NCBI GenBank assembly: GCA_002070395.1 | Contig: MWDE01000002.1 | Coordinates: 1-64,000, forward strand | Direction of reading: 5' to 3' | Length of the DNA: 64,000 bases | From: Synergistetes bacterium ADurb.Bin155 | Lineage (GTDB): Bacteria > Synergistota > Synergistia > Synergistales > Thermovirgaceae | Shown here: positions 28,501-36,265 of the stretch, one piece after another | Layout of the letters: every line of letters starts with the position of its first letter | Numbering within the stretch: the first letter of the stretch is position 1 | Notes under the pieces: model-generated | The model's database searches: none | Told to the model about the DNA's origin: nothing | The model's input: the letters and a program-made list of their open reading frames with translations, nothing else | Translations under genes and position numbers: made by a program

Positions 28501-29262
28501 TCAGGGGCTATTGCGGTCCCAGGGCCAGAGCACCTTTCGTCCATCGACGCCCTTGAGCGCCAGGGACAGTTCATGGAAGGATGGTTTCCCCAGTAGCGCC
28601 ATGGTGGTCCTTTCTTGGCCGATATCCTTCAGGGTATGGGCGTCGGAAGACCTGATCACCGACCTTTTACCGGCTTTCTCGAGCCAAAAGAGCGCCTCCG
28701 AACCGGTCAGGCGGCCCGATAATTCCACGGCGTCCACTTCAAGGTTTTCCGGGATCATCCCTAGAACGGCAACGTAGGAGTAGGCCGGCCGGTCAATATG
28801 GGCAAGGATGCTCAGGCCTCCGAAGGAACGGGTCTTCTCGATGATCTCGTCGGCGGTGGCGTCGATGCCCTGCACCAGGAGAATTTCGTATTCATCGATG
28901 ACATGGTTGTCCTCGTCGATCACGAACTGGTCCCCGAATTTGTCGGGTATGTTCCGATAAGGGGGGAGTCGTTTCCTGACCCATTCCTCGAAAGCGCGGG
29001 CCTTCTCTAGATCAGGCATAAGGCAGAGGACATGAATATCTTCAGAGGACTGGACCTCCAACCCGCAGATGACCTCAACGCCCGAACCTGTCGAGGCCCT
29101 GTTAAGGGCTTCGCAATTCAGAGCGGAGTTGTGGTCGGTTATCGCGATCAGGTCGATGTCCTCTTCCCGGCAGCGGGAAATAATGTCGGGCGCCCCCATA
29201 TCCAGTTCGGCGCACGGGGAGAGGACGGTATGAATGTGCAGATCCATTCGATAGAGATCCAT
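28501..29262 (-). CDS. PHP-domain phosphoesterase
   Basis: A 253-aa PHP family protein, predicted to be a metal-dependent phosphoesterase. Metal ligands are seen in MDLHIHTVLSPC (HxH), AITDHN and, near the C-terminus, RSSDAHTL; LAHIDRP in the middle adds another His. The substrate is unknown; characterised relatives hydrolyse nucleotides or small phosphates. It lies 8 nt after the DRTGG gene, as the last member of the upstream signalling set and about 70 nt before the nuoE promoter. Confidence 0.85.
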   Translation of the reverse strand: MDLYRMDLHIHTVLSPCAELDMGAPDIISRCREEDIDLIAITDHNSALNCEALNRASTGSGVEVICGLEVQSSEDIHVLCLMPDLEKARAFEEWVRKRLPPYRNIPDKFGDQFVIDEDNHVIDEYEILLVQGIDATADEIIEKTRSFGGLSILAHIDRPAYSYVAVLGMIPENLEVDAVELSGRLTGSEALFWLEKAGKRSVIRSSDAHTLKDIGQERTTMALLGKPSFHELSLALKGVDGRKVLWPWDRNSP

Positions 29263-29270
29263 GGGCTGGG

Positions 29271-29609
29271 TCAGTTCCTTACCCCCATGGCGAAAAGCCT
29301 TCCACAGACCTCAAAGGAGTCCATGTTTACAGAGGCCAGGGCGATCCCTTCCTTGTGGCACTGGTCCTTCAATTCCAGCGATGGGACTCTTCCCGACGCC
29401 AGGAGGACCAGGGGGACCTCCTTCAGCAGCGCGACGGCGGCCACATTTACATGGTTCTGGATGGTCACCCACAACGCTTTTTCGGGCGCCGAGCCCATTA
29501 CAAAACTAAGCAGGTCCCCTACAAACCCCCTGGTGATCTCCACATCTTCGCCGGCGGCCACGTGGGTAGTGACCCCCTCCAGATTTCCCAGAATGTCCCG
29601 TATTTTCAT
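29271..29609 (-). CDS. DRTGG-domain protein (copy 2)
   Basis: A 112-aa single-domain protein resembling the DRTGG domain of phosphotransacetylase and HPr-kinase-like proteins. Typical elements are the ligand-loop GDLLSFVMGSAPEKALWVT and VPLVLLASGRVPS. DRTGG proteins are thought to bind a small effector. The start overlaps the stop of the hydrogenase-like gene by 4 nt (ATGA). A second copy begins the operon at 31742. Confidence 0.75.
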   Translation of the reverse strand: MKIRDILGNLEGVTTHVAAGEDVEITRGFVGDLLSFVMGSAPEKALWVTIQNHVNVAAVALLKEVPLVLLASGRVPSLELKDQCHKEGIALASVNMDSFEVCGRLFAMGVRN

Positions 29610-30925
29610 TCCTTCCCCTCCGGGGTCATGGTATGGACAAATCTTTTAGAAAGTTCGTTGAGTTCCTGCGAAAGGTCGCCCATCCTTTTCCTCAGCCTGA
29701 AGATGCAATCATCCAGCGAAGCTTCACCGCGGACTATATCCTCGGCCATCACCCTGCAGGTCGGTCGGCCGCAGGTCCCGCAGTCGAGGTGGGGCAATTC
29801 GGCATAGACCGACTGGAGTTCCGAAAGTTTCTCCATGGCCTTCGCCATATCTTTGCCAAGGGGGATCTGTTCGATCGGGAGGATCTCCTGCTGCAGTTTC
29901 CAAACACCGGCCTGGTAAAGATCCTCCAGGATCGCCATTTCCTCCTTGTCGATCTCCCTGGCAAAGGGGTAATCCTCTACTTTGAGTCTGCTGAGGAAGG
30001 GGGATTCGGCGTTGGCTATCCCTCCAATGCAGCCCATATCGCACATCCTGGCCTCGATAAAATCGACCCCCTTGAGCCTCCGTAGCTCTATTTCCTGCAA
30101 GATCCCAACGACGTTCCTCAAACCGGAAACAGCGAGGGTCTTCAAGGGTCTCTTCTCGAACATCCTGATATGACCGGCCTCACCGCCGGACACGGACCAG
30201 TGTACCCAACGGGAATCCCTTCCCGGAATAGTCGATTCCCTGGAAGGGGAACAGTTCTTCGACAGTATCTCCTTCGCCACCCTGGCCGTGGAGACCACGT
30301 TGTCTATGGAGCTGGTCTCCCTCCCAACGGGCCTTATAGCCATGGTGATCCGTGCGGGGCACGGGGCCACCAGGGTGGAGGGGATGTCGTACCTGTTATG
30401 ACGGGTCCTCCAAAGGTCGACGCTGGTCTCCAGGGGGGTTTCGGCGGGCGAAAGGTTGTGTATCAGCTCCGGGAACCTGATCTGTATCAGTCTTACCACG
30501 GAAGGGCAATAGGTCGATATCATCGGCAGTTCGCGGGAATCGTGCTCATCAAGGATACGGGCCTGGGCCATGGCGGCGAGGTCGAAGGCGAGAGCAGCAT
30601 CTTCGAAGATTGGTTCGAACCCAATATCCATAAGGATATCTTTGAGTATACCGGGGTCCGGGGGCCAGGAGAACTGGGTGCAGAGCGCGGGGTCGGTCAC
30701 AAGGGGCATTGAACGATTATCGGCGGCGATGGAATTCCATTCGGATTCCTCCAGCGAAATGGCCCTGTGGCGGCATATCCTGAGGCATTCGCCACAGGCG
30801 ATACAGCGTTCGTCGATGATGTGCAACTGACCGTGGATCACCCTCATGGCCTCAGTAGGACAAGCCTTGATGCAATTGACGCACCCCCGGCAGGATTCTC
30901 CGGAGATCTTTATACCGTGCGGCAA
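29606..30925 (-). CDS. Sensory-type [FeFe]-hydrogenase-like Fe-S protein
   Basis: A 439-aa protein. It has two N-terminal [4Fe-4S] ferredoxin motifs (residues 12-22 and 41-51), a hydrogenase large-subunit-like domain, and a C-terminal Fe-S module (CGTCGRPTC...DDC) of the Fe-S_assoc type. All four H-cluster cysteine positions seem to be kept: Cys140 in STYCPS (L1), Cys189 in APCPAR (L2), Cys295 and Cys299 in MCDMGCIGG (L3). The proton-shuttle Cys of L1 is Tyr139, as expected of sensory or non-catalytic forms. Starts at TTG 30925 with GGAGG upstream. Embedded among ATPase and DRTGG genes. Confidence 0.8.
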   Translation of the reverse strand: MPHGIKISGESCRGCVNCIKACPTEAMRVIHGQLHIIDERCIACGECLRICRHRAISLEESEWNSIAADNRSMPLVTDPALCTQFSWPPDPGILKDILMDIGFEPIFEDAALAFDLAAMAQARILDEHDSRELPMISTYCPSVVRLIQIRFPELIHNLSPAETPLETSVDLWRTRHNRYDIPSTLVAPCPARITMAIRPVGRETSSIDNVVSTARVAKEILSKNCSPSRESTIPGRDSRWVHWSVSGGEAGHIRMFEKRPLKTLAVSGLRNVVGILQEIELRRLKGVDFIEARMCDMGCIGGIANAESPFLSRLKVEDYPFAREIDKEEMAILEDLYQAGVWKLQQEILPIEQIPLGKDMAKAMEKLSELQSVYAELPHLDCGTCGRPTCRVMAEDIVRGEASLDDCIFRLRKRMGDLSQELNELSKRFVHTMTPEGKE

Positions 30926-31380
30926 AGGTCGCTCACCTCCTCCCCGGAAGGGTCTAAGAGGATGACGGCCCTGAGGGTCGTCCCCTTCCCCAATTCGGTT
31001 TCGATCTCAAGTTCGTCGGAATACTTCTTGATATTGGGGAGGCCCATCCCAGCGCCAAACCCCAATTCCCTGATGGAATCTGGGGCCGTGGTGTATCCTT
31101 CCTGCATCGCCAGGCTTACGTTCTCAATGCCCGGACCTTCGTCACTGGCCACGATGGTGATCCTGTCGCCGGCCAATTCCAGGGCTATTATGCCGCCGCC
31201 CCCATGGATCACGGCGTTCATCTCCGCTTCATAGGTCACAATGGAGGCTTTCCGGCAAATCTCGGGGGGGATGCCGAGGGATTTCAAGGTCTCCTTGAAA
31301 TCCGACGCCGTCTCCCCAGCAGCAAGAAAATCCAGGGGTTTGACCTCCCTTTGGATGACGTAAGGTTCCTGTCGGCTCAA
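30910..31380 (-). CDS. RsbW-like anti-sigma/serine kinase ATPase
   Basis: A 156-aa GHKL ATPase of the anti-sigma-factor type. The N-box is YEAEMNAVIHGG, the G1 box is ASDEGPGIENV and the G2 box is GFGAGMGLPNIKKYSD. There is no sensor region. TTG 31380 is preferred because AAAGGTG lies 6 nt upstream; an in-frame TTG at 31401 would overlap the DRTGG gene. The 3' end overlaps the hydrogenase-like gene by 16 nt. No sigma factor or anti-anti-sigma gene is next to it, so its target is open. Confidence 0.82.
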   Translation of the reverse strand: MSRQEPYVIQREVKPLDFLAAGETASDFKETLKSLGIPPEICRKASIVTYEAEMNAVIHGGGGIIALELAGDRITIVASDEGPGIENVSLAMQEGYTTAPDSIRELGFGAGMGLPNIKKYSDELEIETELGKGTTLRAVILLDPSGEEVSDLCRTV

Positions 31381-31385
31381 GGGGT

Positions 31386-31742
31386 TCACCTTTCGACGCA
31401 ACGGATGGGCTTGATCCCTGCCTGGAATAGCAGGCCACAGGCCTCGAACATTGTCTTGGATGTAATGATGGAGGGGATGCCGAGCTTTTCCGCAAGATCG
31501 ATCGTCTCCTTGGGCGGCCTTTTCCCCCGGACGAACACGACAGCCGGCGTATCAACCACGCTCGCTGTCCTCATGATCTGGATATTGGTCAACCCGGTGA
31601 TCATGAGAGTGCCCGGTCTCGCCAGCGCGAGGACATCGCTCATGAGATCGGCGGCAAAAGCCGTATGAAGGTCAACGTCGAGATTTAATGCCCGGCTAAG
31701 CGGTTCCGCTTCAAGGATCTTCATGACGTCGCCCAGGATCAT
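31386..31742 (-). CDS. DRTGG-domain protein (copy 1)
   Basis: A 118-aa DRTGG-type protein with the typical FAADLMSDVLALARPGTLMI and AVVFVRGKRPP elements and two cysteines near the C-terminus (FEACGLLF, IRCVER). It is divergent from copy 2 at 29271, sharing layout and the FEACGLLF/FEVCGRLF motif. It is the first gene of the minus-strand signalling set, with AAGGAGGGGG ahead of ATG 31742. Confidence 0.75.
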   Translation of the reverse strand: MILGDVMKILEAEPLSRALNLDVDLHTAFAADLMSDVLALARPGTLMITGLTNIQIMRTASVVDTPAVVFVRGKRPPKETIDLAEKLGIPSIITSKTMFEACGLLFQAGIKPIRCVER

Positions 31743-31954
31743 TTGTCCCCCTCCTTAATATAATGGAAAAAGTGGCCCTGCTAACTATAACATGTTTCTT
31801 TTTGATATGCTCTTCCTGTTAGTGAAAATTTTACCGTTTTGCGGTCCAGAGAGAGCCTGGCCGAGATAGAGGCATTTTCCCGCAGGATAGTACCTTTGGG
31901 TTTACTCTTTGTGGGTCCTCTTCCAAGGGCCCCTCAAAGGTGTTAAAGTCAAGG
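31743..31954. other. Divergent intergenic region between signalling operon and glutaredoxin
   Basis: About 300 nt separate the two divergent genes. It is AT-rich near 31780-31840. A weak palindrome around 31821-31834 (GTGAAAATTTTAC) loosely resembles the operator at 28395 but lacks one half. I see no convincing -35/-10 pair for the minus strand. Confidence 0.35.
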
Positions 31955-31982
31955 TTGACAAAGCGAGGCCCGAGTGTAAAAT
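31955..31982 (+). promoter_or_regulatory. Promoter for the glutaredoxin gene
   Basis: Perfect TTGACA (31955-31960), a 16-nt spacer and TAAAAT (31977-31982), about 58 nt before the GTG start. Confidence 0.75.
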
Positions 31983-32039
31983 ACCTGCTGGGGGTATTCA
32001 GTTAATCCCTTCGGGTAAAAAAGTTGGGGGTGAAAGGTA

Positions 32040-32282
32040 GTGACAAAGGTTAAAGTTTATTCGACACCAACCTGTCCGTGGTGCGTAAGGCTCAAGAATT
32101 ACCTTCAATCAAAGAAAGTTGATTTTGAGAATATTGACGTCAGCGTCGACAGGGCCGCCGCAATGGAAATGGTCAAGAAGACCGGCCAGATGGGGGTACC
32201 CGTGGCCCTCATAGGTGATGTCTATATCGTGGGTTTTGACCAGGCCAGGATAGACGAGGAATTGGCCAAACTCGGCGGTTAG
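32040..32282 (+). CDS. Glutaredoxin-family thiol-disulfide protein
   Basis: An 80-aa thioredoxin-fold protein with the redox motif CPWC (STPTCPWCVRL), the cis-Pro loop MGVPVALIGD and the C-terminal GFDQARIDE helix. This is the short Grx/NrdH-like form found in anaerobes; partners may be thioredoxin reductase or peroxiredoxins, not seen here. GTG 32040 has a GGGGTGAAAGG ribosome binding site. It is a monocistronic unit with its own promoter and terminator. Confidence 0.9.
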   Translation: MTKVKVYSTPTCPWCVRLKNYLQSKKVDFENIDVSVDRAAAMEMVKKTGQMGVPVALIGDVYIVGFDQARIDEELAKLGG

Positions 32283-32309
32283 ACCGGTAGACAAAATAGA
32301 ACATCTTGG

Positions 32310-32342
32310 GGCTGCCCCTATCGAGGAGGCAGCCTTTTTTTT
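32310..32342 (+). terminator. Rho-independent terminator after glutaredoxin
   Basis: A 7-bp stem (32310-32316 with 32328-32334), an 11-nt loop, and eight T residues. Confidence 0.85.
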
Positions 32343-32391
32343 CTGTTAAAATAAGACCGCTCTATCGAAAAAAGGCCCACTTGCCGAGGCG

Positions 32392-33768
32392 GTGATCACT
32401 TTGAGGGAGAACATGCTTAGCCTGGGTTTTGGAGCCGGTTTCCCCGGCATCGATGCAGTGGAGGCTCTCCGCGAGATGGAAGGGCGGTTGGAGAAAGGGT
32501 TGCAAAGGCTTCTTGAGGGAGCACGGGCGAAAGAAGATGGTTTTGGGTGGCTTGACCTACCCGACAGCCTCCCGGAAGGCCTGTTTGATTCGGTGGCCTG
32601 GCTCAGCGGCTTCGATTCGGTGGTCCAGATCGGGATAGGCGGGTCTGCCCTCGGGAACAGGATGATCTCCTCGGCCATCGGTCACCCTTTCTACAACGAA
32701 CTGACAAGAAAGGAGAGGATGGCACCGAGGTTTTACATAGCCGACAACGCCGACCCTGAAAAAGCCTCCGCCATCCTGGGCATGATCGACCCATCACGGT
32801 CAGGTTTTATCGTCGCCAGCAAGTCAGGTTCGACGGCCGAGACCATGGCCAATTTCCTCTTTTTCCTTGGCGAGCTCGAAAGGTCCGGCGTCAAGGATCC
32901 TGCCGGGAACATCCTCGTTGTGACTGACGAGAAAAGAGGTGCCCTACGATCTTTCGCGAAGGAGACCGGGTGCCGGTCGCTCTCCGTGCCTGAAGCCGTG
33001 GGAGGCCGGTACTCGGTTCTTTCCGCCGTGGGGCTTCTCTCGGCCGGTGCACAGGGGATCGATATCGGTTCCCTCCTCCTTGGAGCCTCGGTGATGAAGA
33101 AAAACCTGTCGGGCAAGATGGAGACAGGCGAAGACCCGGCAAGGGTATTGGCGGCTTCGGCGATACGCCACAACGAGGAGGGTAGGAACATTCTCGTCCT
33201 CATACCCTATTCGGACAATCTGGCTTCTTTCTCGGAGTGGTTCTGCCAACTCTGGGCCGAGAGCCTGGGAAAGGGGGGGTGGGGCAGCACTCCTCTCAGG
33301 GCCCTGGGCGCTACGGACCAACACTCGCTGCTGCAGCTTTTCACCGATGGACCCGACGACAAGTTGTACCTCTTCCTTGTTCCCGCTTCCAGGAGGGACC
33401 TGGTCCTGCCAGGGACATCCTGGGAAAGCCTGGAGGAGATCTCTTACCTCGGTGGCAAGACCATGGGCTCCATGCTCTACCAAGAGGCCCTATCGACCGC
33501 TTCCGCCCTCGCCAGGAAGGGACGTCCTGTTCTCTGGCTTGAAGTACCTGTCATTGACGCTTTCCACCTGGGCGGGCTTGTGTTCTTTTTTGAATATGTG
33601 ACTGCCCTTACGGGGTTGTCGTTGGGCCTGAACCCCTTCGATCAGCCGGGGGTCGAACAGGGAAAAAGGTTTACCTACGGCTTGATGGGGAGGTCCTCTT
33701 ACGAAAGCGACGCCGACGAGGCCAGGATCCAATTCCGTTCCATCATGGCCGACTCGGCCGGCCTTTGA
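32392..33768 (+). CDS. pgi: Glucose-6-phosphate isomerase
   Basis: Interconverts glucose-6-P and fructose-6-P, 458 aa. Signature segments are QIGIGGSALGNR, VASKSGSTAETM (sugar-phosphate binding), GGRYSVLSAVGL and the C-terminal NPFDQPGVEQGK with the catalytic Lys region. The start is uncertain: GTG 32392, TTG 32401 and ATG 32413 are all in frame, and GAGGCGG or GAGGGAG could serve different ones. It is followed 14 nt later by panC. Confidence 0.93.
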   Translation: MITLRENMLSLGFGAGFPGIDAVEALREMEGRLEKGLQRLLEGARAKEDGFGWLDLPDSLPEGLFDSVAWLSGFDSVVQIGIGGSALGNRMISSAIGHPFYNELTRKERMAPRFYIADNADPEKASAILGMIDPSRSGFIVASKSGSTAETMANFLFFLGELERSGVKDPAGNILVVTDEKRGALRSFAKETGCRSLSVPEAVGGRYSVLSAVGLLSAGAQGIDIGSLLLGASVMKKNLSGKMETGEDPARVLAASAIRHNEEGRNILVLIPYSDNLASFSEWFCQLWAESLGKGGWGSTPLRALGATDQHSLLQLFTDGPDDKLYLFLVPASRRDLVLPGTSWESLEEISYLGGKTMGSMLYQEALSTASALARKGRPVLWLEVPVIDAFHLGGLVFFFEYVTALTGLSLGLNPFDQPGVEQGKRFTYGLMGRSSYESDADEARIQFRSIMADSAGL

Positions 33769-33782
33769 GAGGATTGTCATTC

Positions 33783-34634
33783 GTGAAGCCCAATATTGCC
33801 ACAAGGGTGGCCGAAGCTAGGAAATTTTTAAAAAGGAAAAGTGAAGCCGGATTCACCATCGGTCTCGTCCCCACGATGGGATTCCTCCACGAAGGCCACC
33901 TCTCCCTGGTCCGGCGAGCGAGGAGGGAGAATGACACCTGCGTGGTCTCCATATTCGTGAACCCTCTTCAGTTCGGTCCTTCAGAGGACTTCGACGCTTA
34001 CCCCAGGGATATGGACAGGGACCTCGACCTGCTAGCCTCCGAGGGAGTGGAACTGGTCTTTTCACCCGGAGTGAAAGAAGTGTTTTCCTGCGACTGTTCG
34101 ACGATCGTGTCCGAAAAAAAGCTGAGCGGTTTTCTCTGTGGCTCCGCCCGCCCCGGACATTTCGACGGGGTTTGCACGATCGTCCTCAAACTTTTTAACA
34201 TTCTTCGCCCCGACAGGGCCTACTTCGGCGAAAAGGATTACCAACAACTCCAGGTCATTAGGCGTATGGTCAGGGACCTGGACATGGAAGTTGAAGTGAT
34301 CGGGTGTCCCATCGTGCGGGAAGAGGACGGGCTGGCCCTGAGCAGCCGTAACACCTACCTGTCAGAGGCCGAAAGGGAGCAGGCCCTAGCTCTTTCCCGT
34401 GCTTTGGGGGAGGTGCGGTCCGTCTTTGCCGACGGGGAGCGTGACTGCCGTTCCATCCTGGCCGTCGTGAGGAAGGTCGTTGGGTCTTATCCCATGGTCA
34501 GACTGGAATACGCGGAGGTGTGCGATGCTGAGGACCTGTCTCCTGTCGAAAGGGTGGACCGGAAAGTCGTTGTGGCTCTCGCGGCGAGGGTCGGGAGGGC
34601 GAGACTGATCGATAACACGGTTCTGGCACCTTGA
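33783..34634 (+). CDS. panC: Pantothenate synthetase
   Basis: Condenses pantoate with beta-alanine using ATP, 283 aa. The HIGH-like motif is in PTMGFLHEGHLSLV. Other family blocks are SIFVNPLQFGPSEDF, GHFDGVCTIVLKLFN, YFGEKDYQQL and LALSSRNTYL (KMSKS-like loop). GTG 33783 was chosen over TTG 33765; GAGAGG lies 10 nt upstream. It is convergent with ttcA, with one base between the stops. Confidence 0.95.
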   Translation: MKPNIATRVAEARKFLKRKSEAGFTIGLVPTMGFLHEGHLSLVRRARRENDTCVVSIFVNPLQFGPSEDFDAYPRDMDRDLDLLASEGVELVFSPGVKEVFSCDCSTIVSEKKLSGFLCGSARPGHFDGVCTIVLKLFNILRPDRAYFGEKDYQQLQVIRRMVRDLDMEVEVIGCPIVREEDGLALSSRNTYLSEAEREQALALSRALGEVRSVFADGERDCRSILAVVRKVVGSYPMVRLEYAEVCDAEDLSPVERVDRKVVVALAARVGRARLIDNTVLAP

Positions 34635-34635
34635 C

Positions 34636-35373
34636 CTAGCCCTCCCAGTGGTTCTTCTCTCCTGACCACATCAAGGCATGCAGTACCTGGGAACGGATAT
34701 CGGGGATCTCTACTTCCAGGGTTCCGACAAGGTTTTTGATCCGCTCCCGTTTACTGTCCCTGGGGAAAGGACATAAAGGTGGGATCAACTCCAGCCCCAG
34801 GCGCCGGACCTCATCAGCGATCTCCGATTCAGAGAGGAAAACCAGGGGCCTGATGAGCCATAAACCTGTCCTGCTCCGCCATGACCTAGGATGGAAGCAC
34901 TTGAACCGCCCGCTGTAAAAAAGGTTAAGCAACGCCGTCTCCACCACGTCATCCATGTTATGACCGAAGGCTACCGTGGTGGAGCCGTTTTCGACAGCCT
35001 TGGCGAAGATGGCACCCGCCCTCATTTTTGAGCACAGGCTGCAAGGGGCTTTCTCATTTCTTTCTTTTATTATTTCCAGGACTCGGCAGGGCAGTACCTC
35101 GAAGGGGATGCCAAGGGATCCGCAGAGCCTTGACATAGGGCCCGTGTCGCACTCACCGTCGGTTATGTCGATCATGATCGCCCGCAGGGAGTACTTGACG
35201 GGGCTTCTCTCTTTAAGCCAGGCCAAACCCAAAAGAAGGAGGGCACTGTCCTTGCCTCCTGAGAGCCCCACGGTTATATGATCTTCGGGCCCGATCATCC
35301 CAAAAGTGCAGACGGCTTTACCGATCCCGGAGGCGATCCGGTGTGATATATCCGGAAAAAATTCTCGGTCCAC
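34636..35373 (-). CDS. ttcA: TtcA/TilS-type ATP pyrophosphatase (tRNA thiolation)
   Basis: A PP-loop ATPase of the TtcA family, which thiolates C32 of tRNA in model species; 245 aa. The PP-loop SGGKDS is at residues 38-43. Cysteines that may hold the Fe-S cluster are in CSLCSKM, and GHNMDDVVETALLN is the family's second conserved block. The motif is CxxC as in TtcA. GTG 35373 has GGAGG 8 nt upstream. Related proteins of other function cannot be excluded. Confidence 0.82.
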   Translation of the reverse strand: MDREFFPDISHRIASGIGKAVCTFGMIGPEDHITVGLSGGKDSALLLLGLAWLKERSPVKYSLRAIMIDITDGECDTGPMSRLCGSLGIPFEVLPCRVLEIIKERNEKAPCSLCSKMRAGAIFAKAVENGSTTVAFGHNMDDVVETALLNLFYSGRFKCFHPRSWRSRTGLWLIRPLVFLSESEIADEVRRLGLELIPPLCPFPRDSKRERIKNLVGTLEVEIPDIRSQVLHALMWSGEKNHWEG

Positions 35374-35577
35374 GAGCTGTACCTCCAGGCTGGGATAAAA
35401 TGATCGCGAGCGTCATTAACGATGATAGGTTATAATTCCCTCTAATGAAGACTGGCCTCTCCTGCGCAACCTTCTTACACTGGGGCCATTTTACACCGAC
35501 TTTGAGAGGGGACCGGGGCCTTTTCGCGATCCTTCGCAAGGCTATCCCGCCAAAGCCTTTTCCTGGAGGTGGTTTTT

Positions 35578-36231
35578 GTGGAAAAGACACGGGTTCTACT
35601 TACGGCTCCCCAAAAGCTGGTCCGTGAAGCCATCGGTAAGGCCATTGACAACGAAGAGGGCCTACTGCTGGTCGGGTCGACCGACGATGGCCTTGAGGCC
35701 TTTCGTCTGGCCAGGGAGGCCCGCCCTGATGTGGTGGTCTTCGACCTGGGATCGGGCAAGATGGACTGGCCTCATTTTGTGAGAGAACTGTCCCTGTCCT
35801 GTAGGGGGGTCCGCTTCCTGGCACTCTCTTCCGATGGGAGCCCTGACCGGATCTCCGCCCTTTGTGAAGCCGGCATTCACGGTTGCGTCTCTTTTTCGTC
35901 GGGGTTCAGCGAACTGGTGAAGGGCCTTCGCAAGGTTGGGGAGGGCGATCTTTTCTTCGACCAGGAGATCTCTTCAGCGCTGCCAGAGATCCTCGGCAAG
36001 GTCAACGAGGGGGCGATTTTGCTCCGGGCGCTCACTGCCAGGGAGAGGGAGGTGGTCCATCTTCTTTCTCAGGGGTACAGCAACCAGCAGATCGCCGAGG
36101 AGATGGTCCTGTCGGAAAAGACCGTTAAGAATCACATCAGTCATATTTTGAGAAAACTGGAACTTAAGGACAGGACCCAGGTCGCCATCCTCGCCTGGAA
36201 GACGGGGTTGGCCCTGAAGGGGTCCTTATGA
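35578..36231 (+). CDS. NarL/LuxR-type response regulator with degenerate receiver
   Basis: A 217-aa protein: an N-terminal receiver-like domain (about 1-125) and a C-terminal LuxR HTH (LTAREREVVHLLSQGYSNQQ; EKTVKNHISHILRKL). The candidate phospho-acceptor Asp56 is kept (VVVFDLGS). However, the acidic pair expected at about 9-10 is Thr-Ala, and the conserved Lys near residue 105 is missing (GCVSFSSG). Phosphorylation-independent action is therefore likely. No sensor kinase is adjacent. GTG 35578 has GGAGG 8 nt upstream. Confidence 0.85.
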   Translation: MEKTRVLLTAPQKLVREAIGKAIDNEEGLLLVGSTDDGLEAFRLAREARPDVVVFDLGSGKMDWPHFVRELSLSCRGVRFLALSSDGSPDRISALCEAGIHGCVSFSSGFSELVKGLRKVGEGDLFFDQEISSALPEILGKVNEGAILLRALTAREREVVHLLSQGYSNQQIAEEMVLSEKTVKNHISHILRKLELKDRTQVAILAWKTGLALKGSL

Positions 36232-36265
36232 ATGGGCACGGTAGAAATGATCCATCAGGGGATGA

